Part shown: piece by piece, positions 19,419-28,956 of the stretch
How positions within the stretch are numbered: the first letter of the stretch is position 1
Layout of the letters: each line of letters starts with the position of its first letter
Source of the DNA: CAYZTY01 sp964444665
Lineage (GTDB): Bacteria; Planctomycetota; Phycisphaerae; Sedimentisphaerales; CAYZTY01
Assembly (NCBI GenBank): GCA_964444665.1
Contig: CAYUIE010000003.1
Coordinates: forward strand, 236,627-300,626
DNA length: 64,000 bases
Direction: 5' to 3'
Program-made: the position numbers and the translations under genes
The notes under the pieces: model-generated
Database searches by the model: none
What the model was told of the DNA's origin: nothing
What the model saw: the letters and a program-made list of their open reading frames with translations, nothing else

Positions 19419-20948
19419 ATGTCTCTACGAAGACGTATAGTGATAAGCGCAGGATCGAATTGGATTTTAACGTTTGTAAACACGTTTGTTGCGTTAATCT
19501 TAGTTCGTATCATAATAACCAGTATCGGCGAGACAAACTTTGGAATATGGTGTTTGCTTGCCTTTGGATTGTCTTATCCTAGGATTCTGGAAAACGCTTT
19601 CGTACTGGCGATGAATCGTTTCGCGGCTTTTTACCGTGACCATCTCGAGAATCTAAATCGCTTTTTGTCGGCATCATTTCTGATTCTTGGGTCCATGGCC
19701 GTAATAGTGCTGGTTGTAGCGGTTATATTATCATTTTTTGTTTCGGACATCTTTGCGGCAATCCCCCCTGAGTCTGCCAAAGACGCACAGATTACTTGCA
19801 TACTCGTTGGTTTTACGCTGGCGGCAAAGATGTTAGGAGCAACCTTTAGCGGTGGATTGAAGGGCTTTCAGTACTACACTCGGTGTAACAATGCTATGAT
19901 TGTAGGCTCGCTGCTCCGAGCAATTTTAACTGTAGGGCTGCTTTTTCTTTGGAAGAGCATTATTGCAGTACAATTAGCGCACTTGGTGTCGGCGTCAATC
20001 TCTTCATTGTTGCTGTTTATTGTTGCACAAAAGTCCATCATCGGCCTTCGAGTTAATTTCAGACTAATCAACAAACAAACAATACGGGAACTGTGGCAGT
20101 ATACATACCACTCAGTTGCTCGTTCAGGTAGCTCGATTGTTATGTATAACACACTGAATTTGTTAGTTGGCTACAAAGGTACCGCTGTGGACGTAGCAGC
20201 ATACAACATCGCTCTCAAGATACCAGCTTTTTTGCGTGGCTTACTTGCGTCAGCCCAGGTTGTTTTTCTTCCCGCCGTAACCACTCTTTTTGCGAATAAA
20301 CAAATTGAAGGCATAAAGTCCGTTGTAAAGAAGGCAACTCGGATAAGTTTTGTTTTGACCTGTGCCTCATCGATTATACTGTTTGTCTTTGCGAAAGAAA
20401 TTCTGTTTCTTTGGTTAAAAGATTCCGTTCCAGAAGGAACGATTAGATTGATGCAAATGTTAATTATATCGATGGTTCCGTGTGGACTTTTCGGAATATG
20501 GCTGCCGGTATTGGTTGGGATGGGATATCTTCGTGGCCTGAGCATCGCAGCAATCGCCACTACATTAATCACAATTGTACTAACACTGATTCTTTTTCAG
20601 ACATCTATTGCAATTACGACGGTTCCAGCAATAGCACTGATATTGGTCCTATGGATAGAACTGGGACTTTGGCTGCCCCTTTACGGATTGGGCAAATTAA
20701 AAATATGTCTTAGAGAATACTTAAAAGACGGTTTATGTCAACCACTGACAGCAACGGCAGTTTCAATTGCAGCGATATGGGGGCTGAATTACATACTTCC
20801 CAAAGAGAACACCGCCTGGCTAATAAGGCTTACGGCATTCACGGCCGTAATAGTGGTAAGTTTCATAACCATCTCATTACGGAGAGAAACTGCTGATTTA
20901 GTGGCCGTAGTCAAAAGGAAAATCGGCGGCAGAAAGGAACTCCGGTAA
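19419..20948 (+). CDS. wzx: Wzx-type polysaccharide flippase (MOP superfamily)
   Basis: About 509 residues with 12-14 hydrophobic segments. It begins SLRRRIVISAGSNWILTFVN, as many Wzx/RfbX proteins do, and continues FGIWCLLAFGLSYPRILENA. It should flip the undecaprenyl-linked repeat unit to the periplasm for the ligase/polymerase encoded next. A TTG at 19407 would add four residues; the ATG is preferred. Its stop codon overlaps the ATG of the pyruvyl transferase by one base, so the two are translationally coupled. Confidence 0.85.
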   Translation: MSLRRRIVISAGSNWILTFVNTFVALILVRIIITSIGETNFGIWCLLAFGLSYPRILENAFVLAMNRFAAFYRDHLENLNRFLSASFLILGSMAVIVLVVAVILSFFVSDIFAAIPPESAKDAQITCILVGFTLAAKMLGATFSGGLKGFQYYTRCNNAMIVGSLLRAILTVGLLFLWKSIIAVQLAHLVSASISSLLLFIVAQKSIIGLRVNFRLINKQTIRELWQYTYHSVARSGSSIVMYNTLNLLVGYKGTAVDVAAYNIALKIPAFLRGLLASAQVVFLPAVTTLFANKQIEGIKSVVKKATRISFVLTCASSIILFVFAKEILFLWLKDSVPEGTIRLMQMLIISMVPCGLFGIWLPVLVGMGYLRGLSIAAIATTLITIVLTLILFQTSIAITTVPAIALILVLWIELGLWLPLYGLGKLKICLREYLKDGLCQPLTATAVSIAAIWGLNYILPKENTAWLIRLTAFTAVIVVSFITISLRRETADLVAVVKRKIGGRKELR

Positions 20949-22231
20949 TGAAGGTTCTAATTATTAATCAGTGTGCCACCAATAAAGGCGATAGAGCGGT
21001 TTTATTTTTAGTGCTGAAAGAACTGGAACGAAACGGCCTTAAAGATATTGTAGTATCCACAACCATTCCAAAATACTGGGAAGATAATCCTGATGTTCCA
21101 GATATGGAGGTAAAATTTGTTCCCTGGGGCTGGGGTCCAGGTCGAAAGAAGAATCCCAGTTTCCTGGATAAAGTGACTTATCGTATAAAGTCTAATATAA
21201 GACGGCGTATCATTTTTCCGATAATAAGAAATGCCCTACTTGCAGGGAAAAAACCAGGCTATATTAGTATTTTATGCAATAAAGAATACCTTAATGCGTT
21301 GGACCAATCGGATATAGTTATAAGTACAGGCGGTCATCACGTAACAACGATAATTGCCGGCTGTATGGCTACCGGACAGATTCTTGATATGGCGCTGGCT
21401 TTAATATATGACAAGCCTTTATTACTCTGGTCACAATCTATTGGCACATTTGACTTCAAAGACCCAAAGAACAAACTAATGGTCCAGAAAATCCTTTCGG
21501 AAGCCAGCCAGATATTTATTCGCGATATAGCTTCAGAGCTGGAAATAAAAAAACTCGGTGTTTCCGTGGACCATGTGCATAAAACCCGTGAATCGGTATT
21601 TGGACTTTACGAGCTTGTAAAGGCACGAATCAAACCGAGCGAACGCGAGGCCGTAATGGGACTTTCCGTATGGACCGGCCGCAAAGCCGACCCAAAAGTA
21701 CGACAGCACTACATTGACTCTTTAGTAATGCTGGTCAACCATGCCATAGATGCAGGATACAAAATCCTGTTTTTCCCGATGGAACTGGAAGGATATGATT
21801 TGCCTTTCTTGCGCGATATAATGAATAACTGCCAAAATAAACAGAGATGTAAAATACTGGAAGACTGGCCCAATACAACAGAGCATATTAATGCTCTTTC
21901 ACGATGCAGGATTTTTACCGGTCATAAGACCCACTCAGTGATATTTTCACTCACAACCGCAACACCGCTGGTTGCAATTGCATATCATAAAAAAACCGTG
22001 GATTTTATGACTCAGTTTGGAATAGAGGATTACGCCATTCCCGAAGAGAATCTTACGGGCTCCAGGCTTATTGAAATATTTGACAATGTCAACAGCAATC
22101 TCGATGCCATTAATCAGAAAGAAGAACAGACGGCGCTAAGGTTCAGCAGGCAGGTTGTCGATGATTTTGCAAAGATGATTGAGCAAAGTAAAAAACTGAT
22201 TTCTACCGGACGCGAAGATATATCCCAGTAG
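20948..22231 (+). CDS. polysaccharide pyruvyl transferase family protein
   Basis: A 427-residue protein of the CsaB/WcaK family. It has the N-terminal NKGDRAVLFLVLKEL, a central ISTGGHHVTT and the C-terminal RCRIFTGHKTHSVIFSLTTATPLVAIAYHKK, which matches the conserved RxHxxIxA-like donor-binding block with a His/Lys variation. Members move a pyruvyl group from PEP to a sugar, making acidic pyruvate ketals. Some are only related by fold, so the exact activity is open. Confidence 0.8.
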   Translation: MKVLIINQCATNKGDRAVLFLVLKELERNGLKDIVVSTTIPKYWEDNPDVPDMEVKFVPWGWGPGRKKNPSFLDKVTYRIKSNIRRRIIFPIIRNALLAGKKPGYISILCNKEYLNALDQSDIVISTGGHHVTTIIAGCMATGQILDMALALIYDKPLLLWSQSIGTFDFKDPKNKLMVQKILSEASQIFIRDIASELEIKKLGVSVDHVHKTRESVFGLYELVKARIKPSEREAVMGLSVWTGRKADPKVRQHYIDSLVMLVNHAIDAGYKILFFPMELEGYDLPFLRDIMNNCQNKQRCKILEDWPNTTEHINALSRCRIFTGHKTHSVIFSLTTATPLVAIAYHKKTVDFMTQFGIEDYAIPEENLTGSRLIEIFDNVNSNLDAINQKEEQTALRFSRQVVDDFAKMIEQSKKLISTGREDISQ

Positions 22232-22276
22232 AAATCCGAAGAGCATTTTTAAACAATTTCTTTAATAGGTCGGCTT

Positions 22277-23650
22277 ATGGCCACAACAATAGCATTTATC
22301 TGCATTTTAGTCATGATATTGAGTATCCCGCTGATTTTACTGAAACCTCAGTTGGTTTTCTATATATTTTTGTTTTTTAAAATCTTCGAGAATATATTCG
22401 GCGGATATATCGCAGCTGCCAATAATCTTGGCTTTCCCAGAACCTGGCTGCCGGGAGATACATTGTGGTTTACTACCCTTATTGCGGCGTTTTTTGTACA
22501 ATATGAAAAGCGATTTGACACGGACACCGTTGGAAAATGCCTGAGCATAATATTTTTCATCAGCATCTTTTCCCTGATTCAAGGAACTATTATGTTTTTT
22601 GAATCAGCTTTGACTTACTCACGCGTAATTCACTTTGTGGCAGCAATTATTTTTGGTCTTAGATACTTCACAAACTATCGTCGGACCAATGCACTCTTTA
22701 AGTTCCTGATTTTCAGTATTATAGTAATGTTCGTCCTACAAGTTCTCATAAGATTCGGTCTGTTTACTCCCCCTATATCTGAACAGATTAAAACTACATC
22801 CTTGAGCGGCGAACGAGGTACATACGCTCTCGTTCCCTTGCTGTACATTGCACTGATAGCCATCGCCATTGGCCGGCTGGTGACTAAGTCCGGTTCCCGT
22901 ACAATATCTTTTATTGCTATTTTAGCCAGCATATCTGGTGTATTACTGAGTGAGACAAGGTCGACATATGGAGCAGTGGGCGTACTTTTCCTCTCATCTA
23001 TGATTTTTATCAGGGGCAGGATTAAAACCCTGGTACTTTTCGGCCTTATGACCATAATGGCAGTTTATATTGCTAACCAAATAGGTTTCGAGTTTCTGGC
23101 AAGATTTGAGCAAGATTCCAGTCCTGTGGCCACGGCCATTTCAGCCTTTAAGGGAACAACCTGGCGTGCGAAAGAGTATGGAATTTTAGCTAATGTCTAC
23201 AAGGAAACTCCCGGATTTATACTGACCGGACGAGGTGTTGGGGCTCTTCACCAATCAACTGGCCGTGGTTTAAAGTACGGTGGACAGATTGGCTATTACC
23301 ATTCAGAGTATCTGGGTTGGCTGGACAGGTGCGGCCTTATCGGATTATTCGCGCTAATTTCTTTGATGGTGACCGCCACTTGGAGGAGTTTTATTTTGAC
23401 CAAAAATGAAATTCCACAGATACGCTGTTATGCGATAACCACTTTTTTGCTATTTATATCTTTAATGGCGGAAGGCCTCTTTCATCCGATATTTTCAAAC
23501 TCCCGAGCCGCGTCAATTTTAATATGCTTTGCCGTGATTATAGCTAACTGGCAATATATTTACTATGATTTCTATGAATGGCAGGATGCTTCGTCGACTT
23601 ATGAACCTCAAGAAAATGTTCCTCATCAACTCGACGTTGATTTCGCTTAA
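22277..23650 (+). CDS. O-antigen ligase/polymerase-like membrane protein (Wzy_C)
   Basis: A 457-residue polytopic protein with about ten membrane segments. The long outside loop near residues 290-350 contains FILTGRGVGALHQSTG and a following YHSEYLGWLDRCGLIGL, the pattern of the Wzy/WaaL O-antigen ligase superfamily (GxG followed by HNxxL-like His). It probably polymerises or ligates the lipid-linked repeat units outside the membrane after flipping by Wzx. Confidence 0.8.
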   Translation: MATTIAFICILVMILSIPLILLKPQLVFYIFLFFKIFENIFGGYIAAANNLGFPRTWLPGDTLWFTTLIAAFFVQYEKRFDTDTVGKCLSIIFFISIFSLIQGTIMFFESALTYSRVIHFVAAIIFGLRYFTNYRRTNALFKFLIFSIIVMFVLQVLIRFGLFTPPISEQIKTTSLSGERGTYALVPLLYIALIAIAIGRLVTKSGSRTISFIAILASISGVLLSETRSTYGAVGVLFLSSMIFIRGRIKTLVLFGLMTIMAVYIANQIGFEFLARFEQDSSPVATAISAFKGTTWRAKEYGILANVYKETPGFILTGRGVGALHQSTGRGLKYGGQIGYYHSEYLGWLDRCGLIGLFALISLMVTATWRSFILTKNEIPQIRCYAITTFLLFISLMAEGLFHPIFSNSRAASILICFAVIIANWQYIYYDFYEWQDASSTYEPQENVPHQLDVDFA

Positions 23651-23705
23651 TTGTAAGAGATTTTCGTTTTAAGATGCATTAAGTCTGTAAGGACATATTC
23701 ATTAA

Positions 23706-24854
23706 ATGCGTGTTTTAATGGTTGAGACTGGAGGTAGAGGCGGATTATATTCATACACGGATGGTTTGTGTCGCGGTTTGTGTGAAATCGGCGCCGATGT
23801 GACTGTGCTGACTAACTCATTATGGCCGGACCTCCCACAGCCATTCAAGATTGAAAGAAATCTGTTTGAAATTATAGACCCGGAAAAAAAGTGGTCCAAG
23901 TTACATTGGGCGTTTGACAGATTTTGGCGAAGCCTTAGTAATAGCCTGCGGCGCAACAGATTTGCGGAGAAGAATAAATTCGACATAGTTCATATCCAAA
24001 TTGGAATGCCGTTGATAGACCAGTTCCTGCTAAAACCTTTAGCACGGCGTTTGCCTGTAGTGCTCACGATACACGATGTTCAACCTCACTCCAGACGTTT
24101 TCACTCCATGCATGCATTCTTAAAACGTTATTTTAAGATTCCCAATCGTCTGATAGTTCATTATGAGGGCGGCAAGAAGCAATTGGTCGACAAGTATGAC
24201 ATCAGCGCCGAGCATATCAACGTAATTTGTCATGGTATGACACCTCTGTGCAATCCCGCTGTACCGTCAGATGCGCGAAAAAAGTTAAATCTTCCTTTAG
24301 AGCGCGATATATTGCTTTTTTTCGGCACGATTCGCGCTGACAAGGGCTTAGATATTCTCCTCAAAGCGTTACAAATACTACGAACACATAATCCTCGTAT
24401 TTTATTGGTAATTGCCGGACCTACCCCCCGCGAAGTCAGCTTTGAGACATACTCTAATATGATTAAAAAGTATAATTTGTCGGCTTATGTGCAAACCTTT
24501 ATCCGCTTTATCAATGATGAAGACGTAGATTATTTCTTTGCGGCCTCTGATATTGTTGTATTACCCTATCTCAGATTTGAATCACAAAGCGGTGTACTAC
24601 TTCGTGCATATACGCATAAAAAACCTGTAGTAGTCAGCAATGTCGGGGCAATTGGCGAATCAGTCTATGCGGACAAAATAGGGCTGGTGGTTGAGCCCGG
24701 CAATCCGGAATCTCTGGCTAAGGCTATTATAAGTTTATTAAATAATCTTGAAAAATTTAAGTCCCACTATAGTCCTGAACTCGAAAAAAAGTATAGCTGG
24801 AAACACGTTGCCGAACTGACTATGCGCACCTACGAACTGGCTATCGAAAAATAG
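23706..24854 (+). CDS. GT4-type glycosyltransferase
   Basis: A 382-residue GT-B enzyme. The N-terminus reads VLMVETGGRGGLYSYTDGLCRGL, a typical GT4 acceptor-side start. The second domain opens with ILLFFGTIRADKGLDILLKAL and has IVVLPYLRFESQSGVLLRAYTHKKPVVVSNVGAIGE, matching the donor site. It is 55 bases after the Wzy-like gene and belongs to the same transcription unit. The sugar donor is unknown. Confidence 0.87.
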   Translation: MRVLMVETGGRGGLYSYTDGLCRGLCEIGADVTVLTNSLWPDLPQPFKIERNLFEIIDPEKKWSKLHWAFDRFWRSLSNSLRRNRFAEKNKFDIVHIQIGMPLIDQFLLKPLARRLPVVLTIHDVQPHSRRFHSMHAFLKRYFKIPNRLIVHYEGGKKQLVDKYDISAEHINVICHGMTPLCNPAVPSDARKKLNLPLERDILLFFGTIRADKGLDILLKALQILRTHNPRILLVIAGPTPREVSFETYSNMIKKYNLSAYVQTFIRFINDEDVDYFFAASDIVVLPYLRFESQSGVLLRAYTHKKPVVVSNVGAIGESVYADKIGLVVEPGNPESLAKAIISLLNNLEKFKSHYSPELEKKYSWKHVAELTMRTYELAIEK

Positions 24855-25035
24855 CAACCCCAGCTGATAATTATTATGGATTCAGGGAGTTTTGTGACAA
24901 ATATTTCCTACGGTCACATATTTTAAAATTACAAATGGTATTTTAAAAACAAAGGCGAATGCTACCGGAAAATCCGTTATTTTTTCTGCTTAGGAAAATT
25001 GGAAAAAGTTTTGATGAAGGTTGTAAAGAACGCCT

Positions 25036-26001
25036 ATGAATCCAGATATTACTGAAAATCTGCTTTTTCGGTCAAGACAGATGTGGTACTGGTGGAAAAT
25101 GCTCACGGGCAGAAGTTATTACCATAAAATTCAGAAAATGGGGAAGCTCTTTGTGCCTAATGAATTAAAGGGATATTTCAATGATTTAACCGGCAAAATA
25201 CACTGGACAGGGGAAGTTGACCGTGACGGCGTTCCTGTCAGCACTTTATCTGATGGCAGAAAGATTCAATTTCCAATTTTGTTAACGCAAAAAGCTCTTG
25301 GACATTACGACCAGTGGCTTGCAGAAAAAGACGATAAAAACAGATTGCAGTTTTTAACATTGTGCCGCTGGCTTTCAGAACACCAAGACGAAAGTGGAGG
25401 CTGGAATACATGGCAGGCTCTTTTTGGACCGAAGTATCCGAAATATTCCGCGATGACACAGGGCCAGGCGCTATCGGTTTTGTCGCGGGCATTGAAATTA
25501 ACAAACGACTCAAGATTTCAGCAAACAGCCGAAAAGGCGTTTAATCTATTTCTTATTGACGTAAAGGAGGGAGGTGTAACTTACTTTGAAGAAAATGGGA
25601 TTTTTCTCGAGGAACTACCTTCACAACCAAGAAATACAGTTCTCAATGGATGGATATTCGCTTTATTTGGTCTTTATGACTACAATCTGATTGTTAATGA
25701 GTCCAAAGTGAGGGATATGTTTGAGCAATCCATCGATACTCTTGCCCAACACCTTGCCGACTACGACTGTGGCTATTGGTCATACTACAACTCCAAAAAA
25801 TCTATAAGTAGTCCTTTTTACCACAGCTTACACATAAGCCAGCTCGAGGCACTAAACCTAATCAGCCAGAATCCCATATTCAAGCAATATAACCAGCAGT
25901 GGAACATCTACCAACACAAGTTCATCAACAAAACCCGGGCTTTTATTGTAAAGACAATTCAGAAATTAAAAGAGCCGGCAAGAATTACCATCACGAAATA
26001 A
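25036..26001 (+). CDS. D-glucuronyl C5-epimerase C-terminal domain protein
   Basis: A 321-residue soluble protein made of alpha/alpha-toroid repeats. Residues 137-149 (YSAMTQGQALSVL), 200-216 (NTVLNGWIFALFGLYDY), 243-252 (YDCGYWSYYN) and 262-273 (YHSLHISQLEAL) are the successive signature blocks of the GLCE C-terminal domain found in heparan-sulfate and heparosan C5-epimerases. Those enzymes invert GlcA to iduronic acid in the polymer. There is no signal peptide, so it may act on a lipid-linked chain inside the cell. Ugd upstream would supply the GlcA. The animal N-terminal beta domain is absent. Confidence 0.75.
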   Translation: MNPDITENLLFRSRQMWYWWKMLTGRSYYHKIQKMGKLFVPNELKGYFNDLTGKIHWTGEVDRDGVPVSTLSDGRKIQFPILLTQKALGHYDQWLAEKDDKNRLQFLTLCRWLSEHQDESGGWNTWQALFGPKYPKYSAMTQGQALSVLSRALKLTNDSRFQQTAEKAFNLFLIDVKEGGVTYFEENGIFLEELPSQPRNTVLNGWIFALFGLYDYNLIVNESKVRDMFEQSIDTLAQHLADYDCGYWSYYNSKKSISSPFYHSLHISQLEALNLISQNPIFKQYNQQWNIYQHKFINKTRAFIVKTIQKLKEPARITITK

Positions 26002-26185
26002 TAGTGAAAACAGCATAGTTTCTCACGTTTTTTAAAAGTTAGTTTGACTTCTGTCATTAATAAACTCAAAACATACTAAAAGCCCGATTGAAAAACATCA
26101 CGGCCGATGAGTTGTCTTGTTGACAAGGCAGCATAAAGAAAAAAACAGGAACAAATGGATCAGAGCAGTAAACAGAGAAAACACT

Positions 26186-27457
26186 ATGACAAAACTCACA
26201 AGCCCAATTATGAGAAATACCTCAAAAATCCTGACAGAAAGAGGTAAACAGAAGCGGACATATAGCAGAGATGGAGGTCCGGTTCGGCAGCCCTGCGAAC
26301 GGCAGCGGATCTTACACATCGCACCAATGCCGCCAGCTATTGGAGGGATGGTAACTTACTTCCAGGAATTTCTAAATTCCGGCGTCTCTGAAAAATTTGA
26401 GATGCACATCGTTCCCAGCGACCTTGTCAACAAGCTCGCCTGCAAAGGTTTTCACAGAAGTGTGATGAACATCGTAAACGGTGTGGTAGTTGTCTTCGCT
26501 GTATTATGGCAGTTGATAATCTTTCGTCCCAAAATTGTTCACATTCAAGCGAATTCCGGGCCCGGTTTTTTCGAAAAGTCATTTATATCGTTGCTTGGCC
26601 GTTTACTCCGACGTAAGGTGGTAATGCATATGCACGGAGGAGGATTTGGAGATTTCTACCGACGTGCTTCACATTTCTCAAAGTGGCTGATTAGGAAATG
26701 TATCAATTTAAATCACTATATAGTAGCTGTCTCGCCACAGATGCGTCAAATCCTTATAGAGATTGGCACATCACCGGGAAGGGTCCAATTAATAAGAAAT
26801 GCTATCGTCATACCACCAGAGACTGTTTGGAAACAAAAAGATGCTGTACAAATCAGCAATGCATTACCAAGTATAGTGACGGTTTTGTTTCTAAACAGAA
26901 TTTCAATTGCCAAGGGTGTGATTGAACTCATTGAAGCAGCTAAGCTTGTACATAAGAAATTTCCATCGGTATTCTTTCGCATAGTTGGAGTTGAATCTGC
27001 CGATTGTGAATTTATCAGAAAACATATTGCTGACGCGGGGGAAGAGAAAATTCAACTCTTCGGTCCGGTTTTCGGTCAGGCCAAGGAAAACGAGTTTATG
27101 AATGCAGACATCTATGTTCTTCCAAGCCATTTAGAGGATTTACCTTACGGCCTGATGGAAGCAATGTCGCTGGGCTTGCCTTGTATAGCATCGGATGTTG
27201 GAGGCATACCAAGCCTGATTGAAAACGAAAGAAGCGGACTACTCGTTAAGCCAAAAGATGTCAGCACCCTACATCAAGCGCTGGAACTTCTCGTCTCTGA
27301 TGAGAAACTTAGACGGCGAATAGGTCTCGAGGCAAGGACAAGAATTGAAAAATTGTTTAATTGGTCTGATCGCGCAGGGGAAATAACAGAGTTCTATAAC
27401 AAGGTGCTTGGCAGCTACACAACCAAAACTACAGAGCATAATCACGCCGAAAATTAA
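26186..27457 (+). CDS. GT4-type glycosyltransferase
   Basis: The frame is open from TTG 26117, but the ATG at 26186 is a better start; the GT fold only begins at RILHIAPMPPAIGGMVTYFQEFL. The C-terminal domain has VTVLFLNRISIAKGVIELIEAA and IYVLPSHLEDLPYGLMEAMSLGLPCIASDVGGIP, the GT4 donor-binding block with its two Glu residues. About 423 residues. It overlaps nothing once CapK is started at 27477. Confidence 0.87.
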   Translation: MTKLTSPIMRNTSKILTERGKQKRTYSRDGGPVRQPCERQRILHIAPMPPAIGGMVTYFQEFLNSGVSEKFEMHIVPSDLVNKLACKGFHRSVMNIVNGVVVVFAVLWQLIIFRPKIVHIQANSGPGFFEKSFISLLGRLLRRKVVMHMHGGGFGDFYRRASHFSKWLIRKCINLNHYIVAVSPQMRQILIEIGTSPGRVQLIRNAIVIPPETVWKQKDAVQISNALPSIVTVLFLNRISIAKGVIELIEAAKLVHKKFPSVFFRIVGVESADCEFIRKHIADAGEEKIQLFGPVFGQAKENEFMNADIYVLPSHLEDLPYGLMEAMSLGLPCIASDVGGIPSLIENERSGLLVKPKDVSTLHQALELLVSDEKLRRRIGLEARTRIEKLFNWSDRAGEITEFYNKVLGSYTTKTTEHNHAEN

Positions 27458-27476
27458 CCTTGGTATATGTAACAAA

Positions 27477-28877
27477 ATGGCATCGCTAAAAGAAAAAATC
27501 TACTGGAAAATGCCTTTTTTTTGTAAGAACTGGATGGCTTCGTGGAATGCCCGACGGCTTAACCGCGAAAGGTTTGGTCCGGATTATGACCGTGCTCTCC
27601 AGGAGATTGCCGAGCACGATAACTGGTCGGCTGAACAATTTGTAGACTATCAGCGACGTGAGCTTTGCAGCCTGATTCGGCACGCAGCCAAAAATGTACC
27701 GTATTATCGTAAGCAATTTACTGAGGCAGGTATTAGACCGGATAGCATTTGCGGACCGGAGGACCTCAGACATTTGCCTATTCTCGAAAAAAGAACGGTG
27801 CAAGCAGAGCCGCCAGCTTTTCTGGATGAGACCCTGAGTAAACGCCAATTGGTAACTTTGTACACTTCGGGCACTACTGGTACGCCACTCACCATATATC
27901 GGGATGTGCGGCTTTATTCGGCCGGGTTTGCATATCTCGACGCGAGGTGGCACGCTGTGTCTGGGATGCGCAGGCGAGTTAACCGGTCTGTCAGCCTTGG
28001 TGGACATCTGATTACTGCACCCAATCGGAACAGACCTCCCTTCTGGGTCTATAACAAACGCTGGAAACAGTTGTATATGTCCAGTTACCGACTCTCGCCA
28101 AAGTATCTTGATTACTATGTCGATGAATTGCGGAATTTTAATGGCGAATACATCGAAGGTTATCCATCGAGTATATATGCCGTTGCCCAATATATAGTGG
28201 ACAAGAAACTTGAGCCGATACCATTCAAAGCCTGCTTTACGACGGCTGAGACTCTGTTTGACCATCAACGTCAGATGATAAGTGAGGCATTTTGCTGCAG
28301 AACTTACAACCAGTATGGCTGCGGAGAACAGGTAGTATTTGCCGCTGAGTGCGAAAACGGCTCGATGCACCTGAGCCCGGAGATTGGAATCGTCGAGGTA
28401 CTTGATGATAATGATAAGCCGGTTCAGCCGGGGAAAATAGGACAGTTGGTCTGCACAAGCCTGATTAACCGGGTGCAACCATTCATTCGTTATCGGCTGA
28501 ATGATATTGCCTCGTTACTGCCCGGGCGCTGTTCGTGCGGCAGTTCTTTGCCAATGCTCGGTCATATCGAGGGCAGAGTTGACGCGGTACTTATCACACG
28601 CGATGGGCGAAAGATAGGCCGTCTCGACCCTGTTTTCAAAGGAGCCAAGGGTATCGCGGAGGCTCAGATTGTGCAGAATGATTATGACAAGTTCGTAATT
28701 AGAATTGTTCCTGGAAATGATTACAGCGCGTCTGACGGTCAAAATGTTATTCAAAATCTGGGGAATCGCGTGGGAGAGGCTGATATTCGCATTGAAATTG
28801 TTGGCCGGATAGAACGAACCTCGGCTGGCAAGTTCAAAGCTGTAGTGTGTAATTTACCTAAGGAGCGCGCCTGTTAA
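27477..28877 (+). CDS. CapK/PaaK-like adenylate-forming enzyme
   Basis: About 466 residues from ATG 27477; an in-frame TTG at 27408 would overlap the preceding gene by 50 bases. It resembles phenylacetate-CoA ligase: NVPYYRKQF near the start, the AMP-binding P-loop LYTSGTTGTPLTIYRD, then YNQYGCGEQVVFAAEC and FIRYRLNDIA. Members in capsule loci (CapK) are thought to activate a carboxylic acid that is attached to the polysaccharide. The substrate is unknown. Confidence 0.82.
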   Translation: MASLKEKIYWKMPFFCKNWMASWNARRLNRERFGPDYDRALQEIAEHDNWSAEQFVDYQRRELCSLIRHAAKNVPYYRKQFTEAGIRPDSICGPEDLRHLPILEKRTVQAEPPAFLDETLSKRQLVTLYTSGTTGTPLTIYRDVRLYSAGFAYLDARWHAVSGMRRRVNRSVSLGGHLITAPNRNRPPFWVYNKRWKQLYMSSYRLSPKYLDYYVDELRNFNGEYIEGYPSSIYAVAQYIVDKKLEPIPFKACFTTAETLFDHQRQMISEAFCCRTYNQYGCGEQVVFAAECENGSMHLSPEIGIVEVLDDNDKPVQPGKIGQLVCTSLINRVQPFIRYRLNDIASLLPGRCSCGSSLPMLGHIEGRVDAVLITRDGRKIGRLDPVFKGAKGIAEAQIVQNDYDKFVIRIVPGNDYSASDGQNVIQNLGNRVGEADIRIEIVGRIERTSAGKFKAVVCNLPKERAC

Positions 28878-28956
28878 AAAAGTATAACAATATAGATTAG
28901 TTTTCCGGATCAAAACTATAAATATCAAATGAGACCCCCGGTTTTGAGGGCATTAA

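Noticed and set aside
27486..28478. 330-codon minus-strand frame opposite the CapK-like gene
   Set aside because: Antisense shadow; the plus strand has the AMP-binding motifs.
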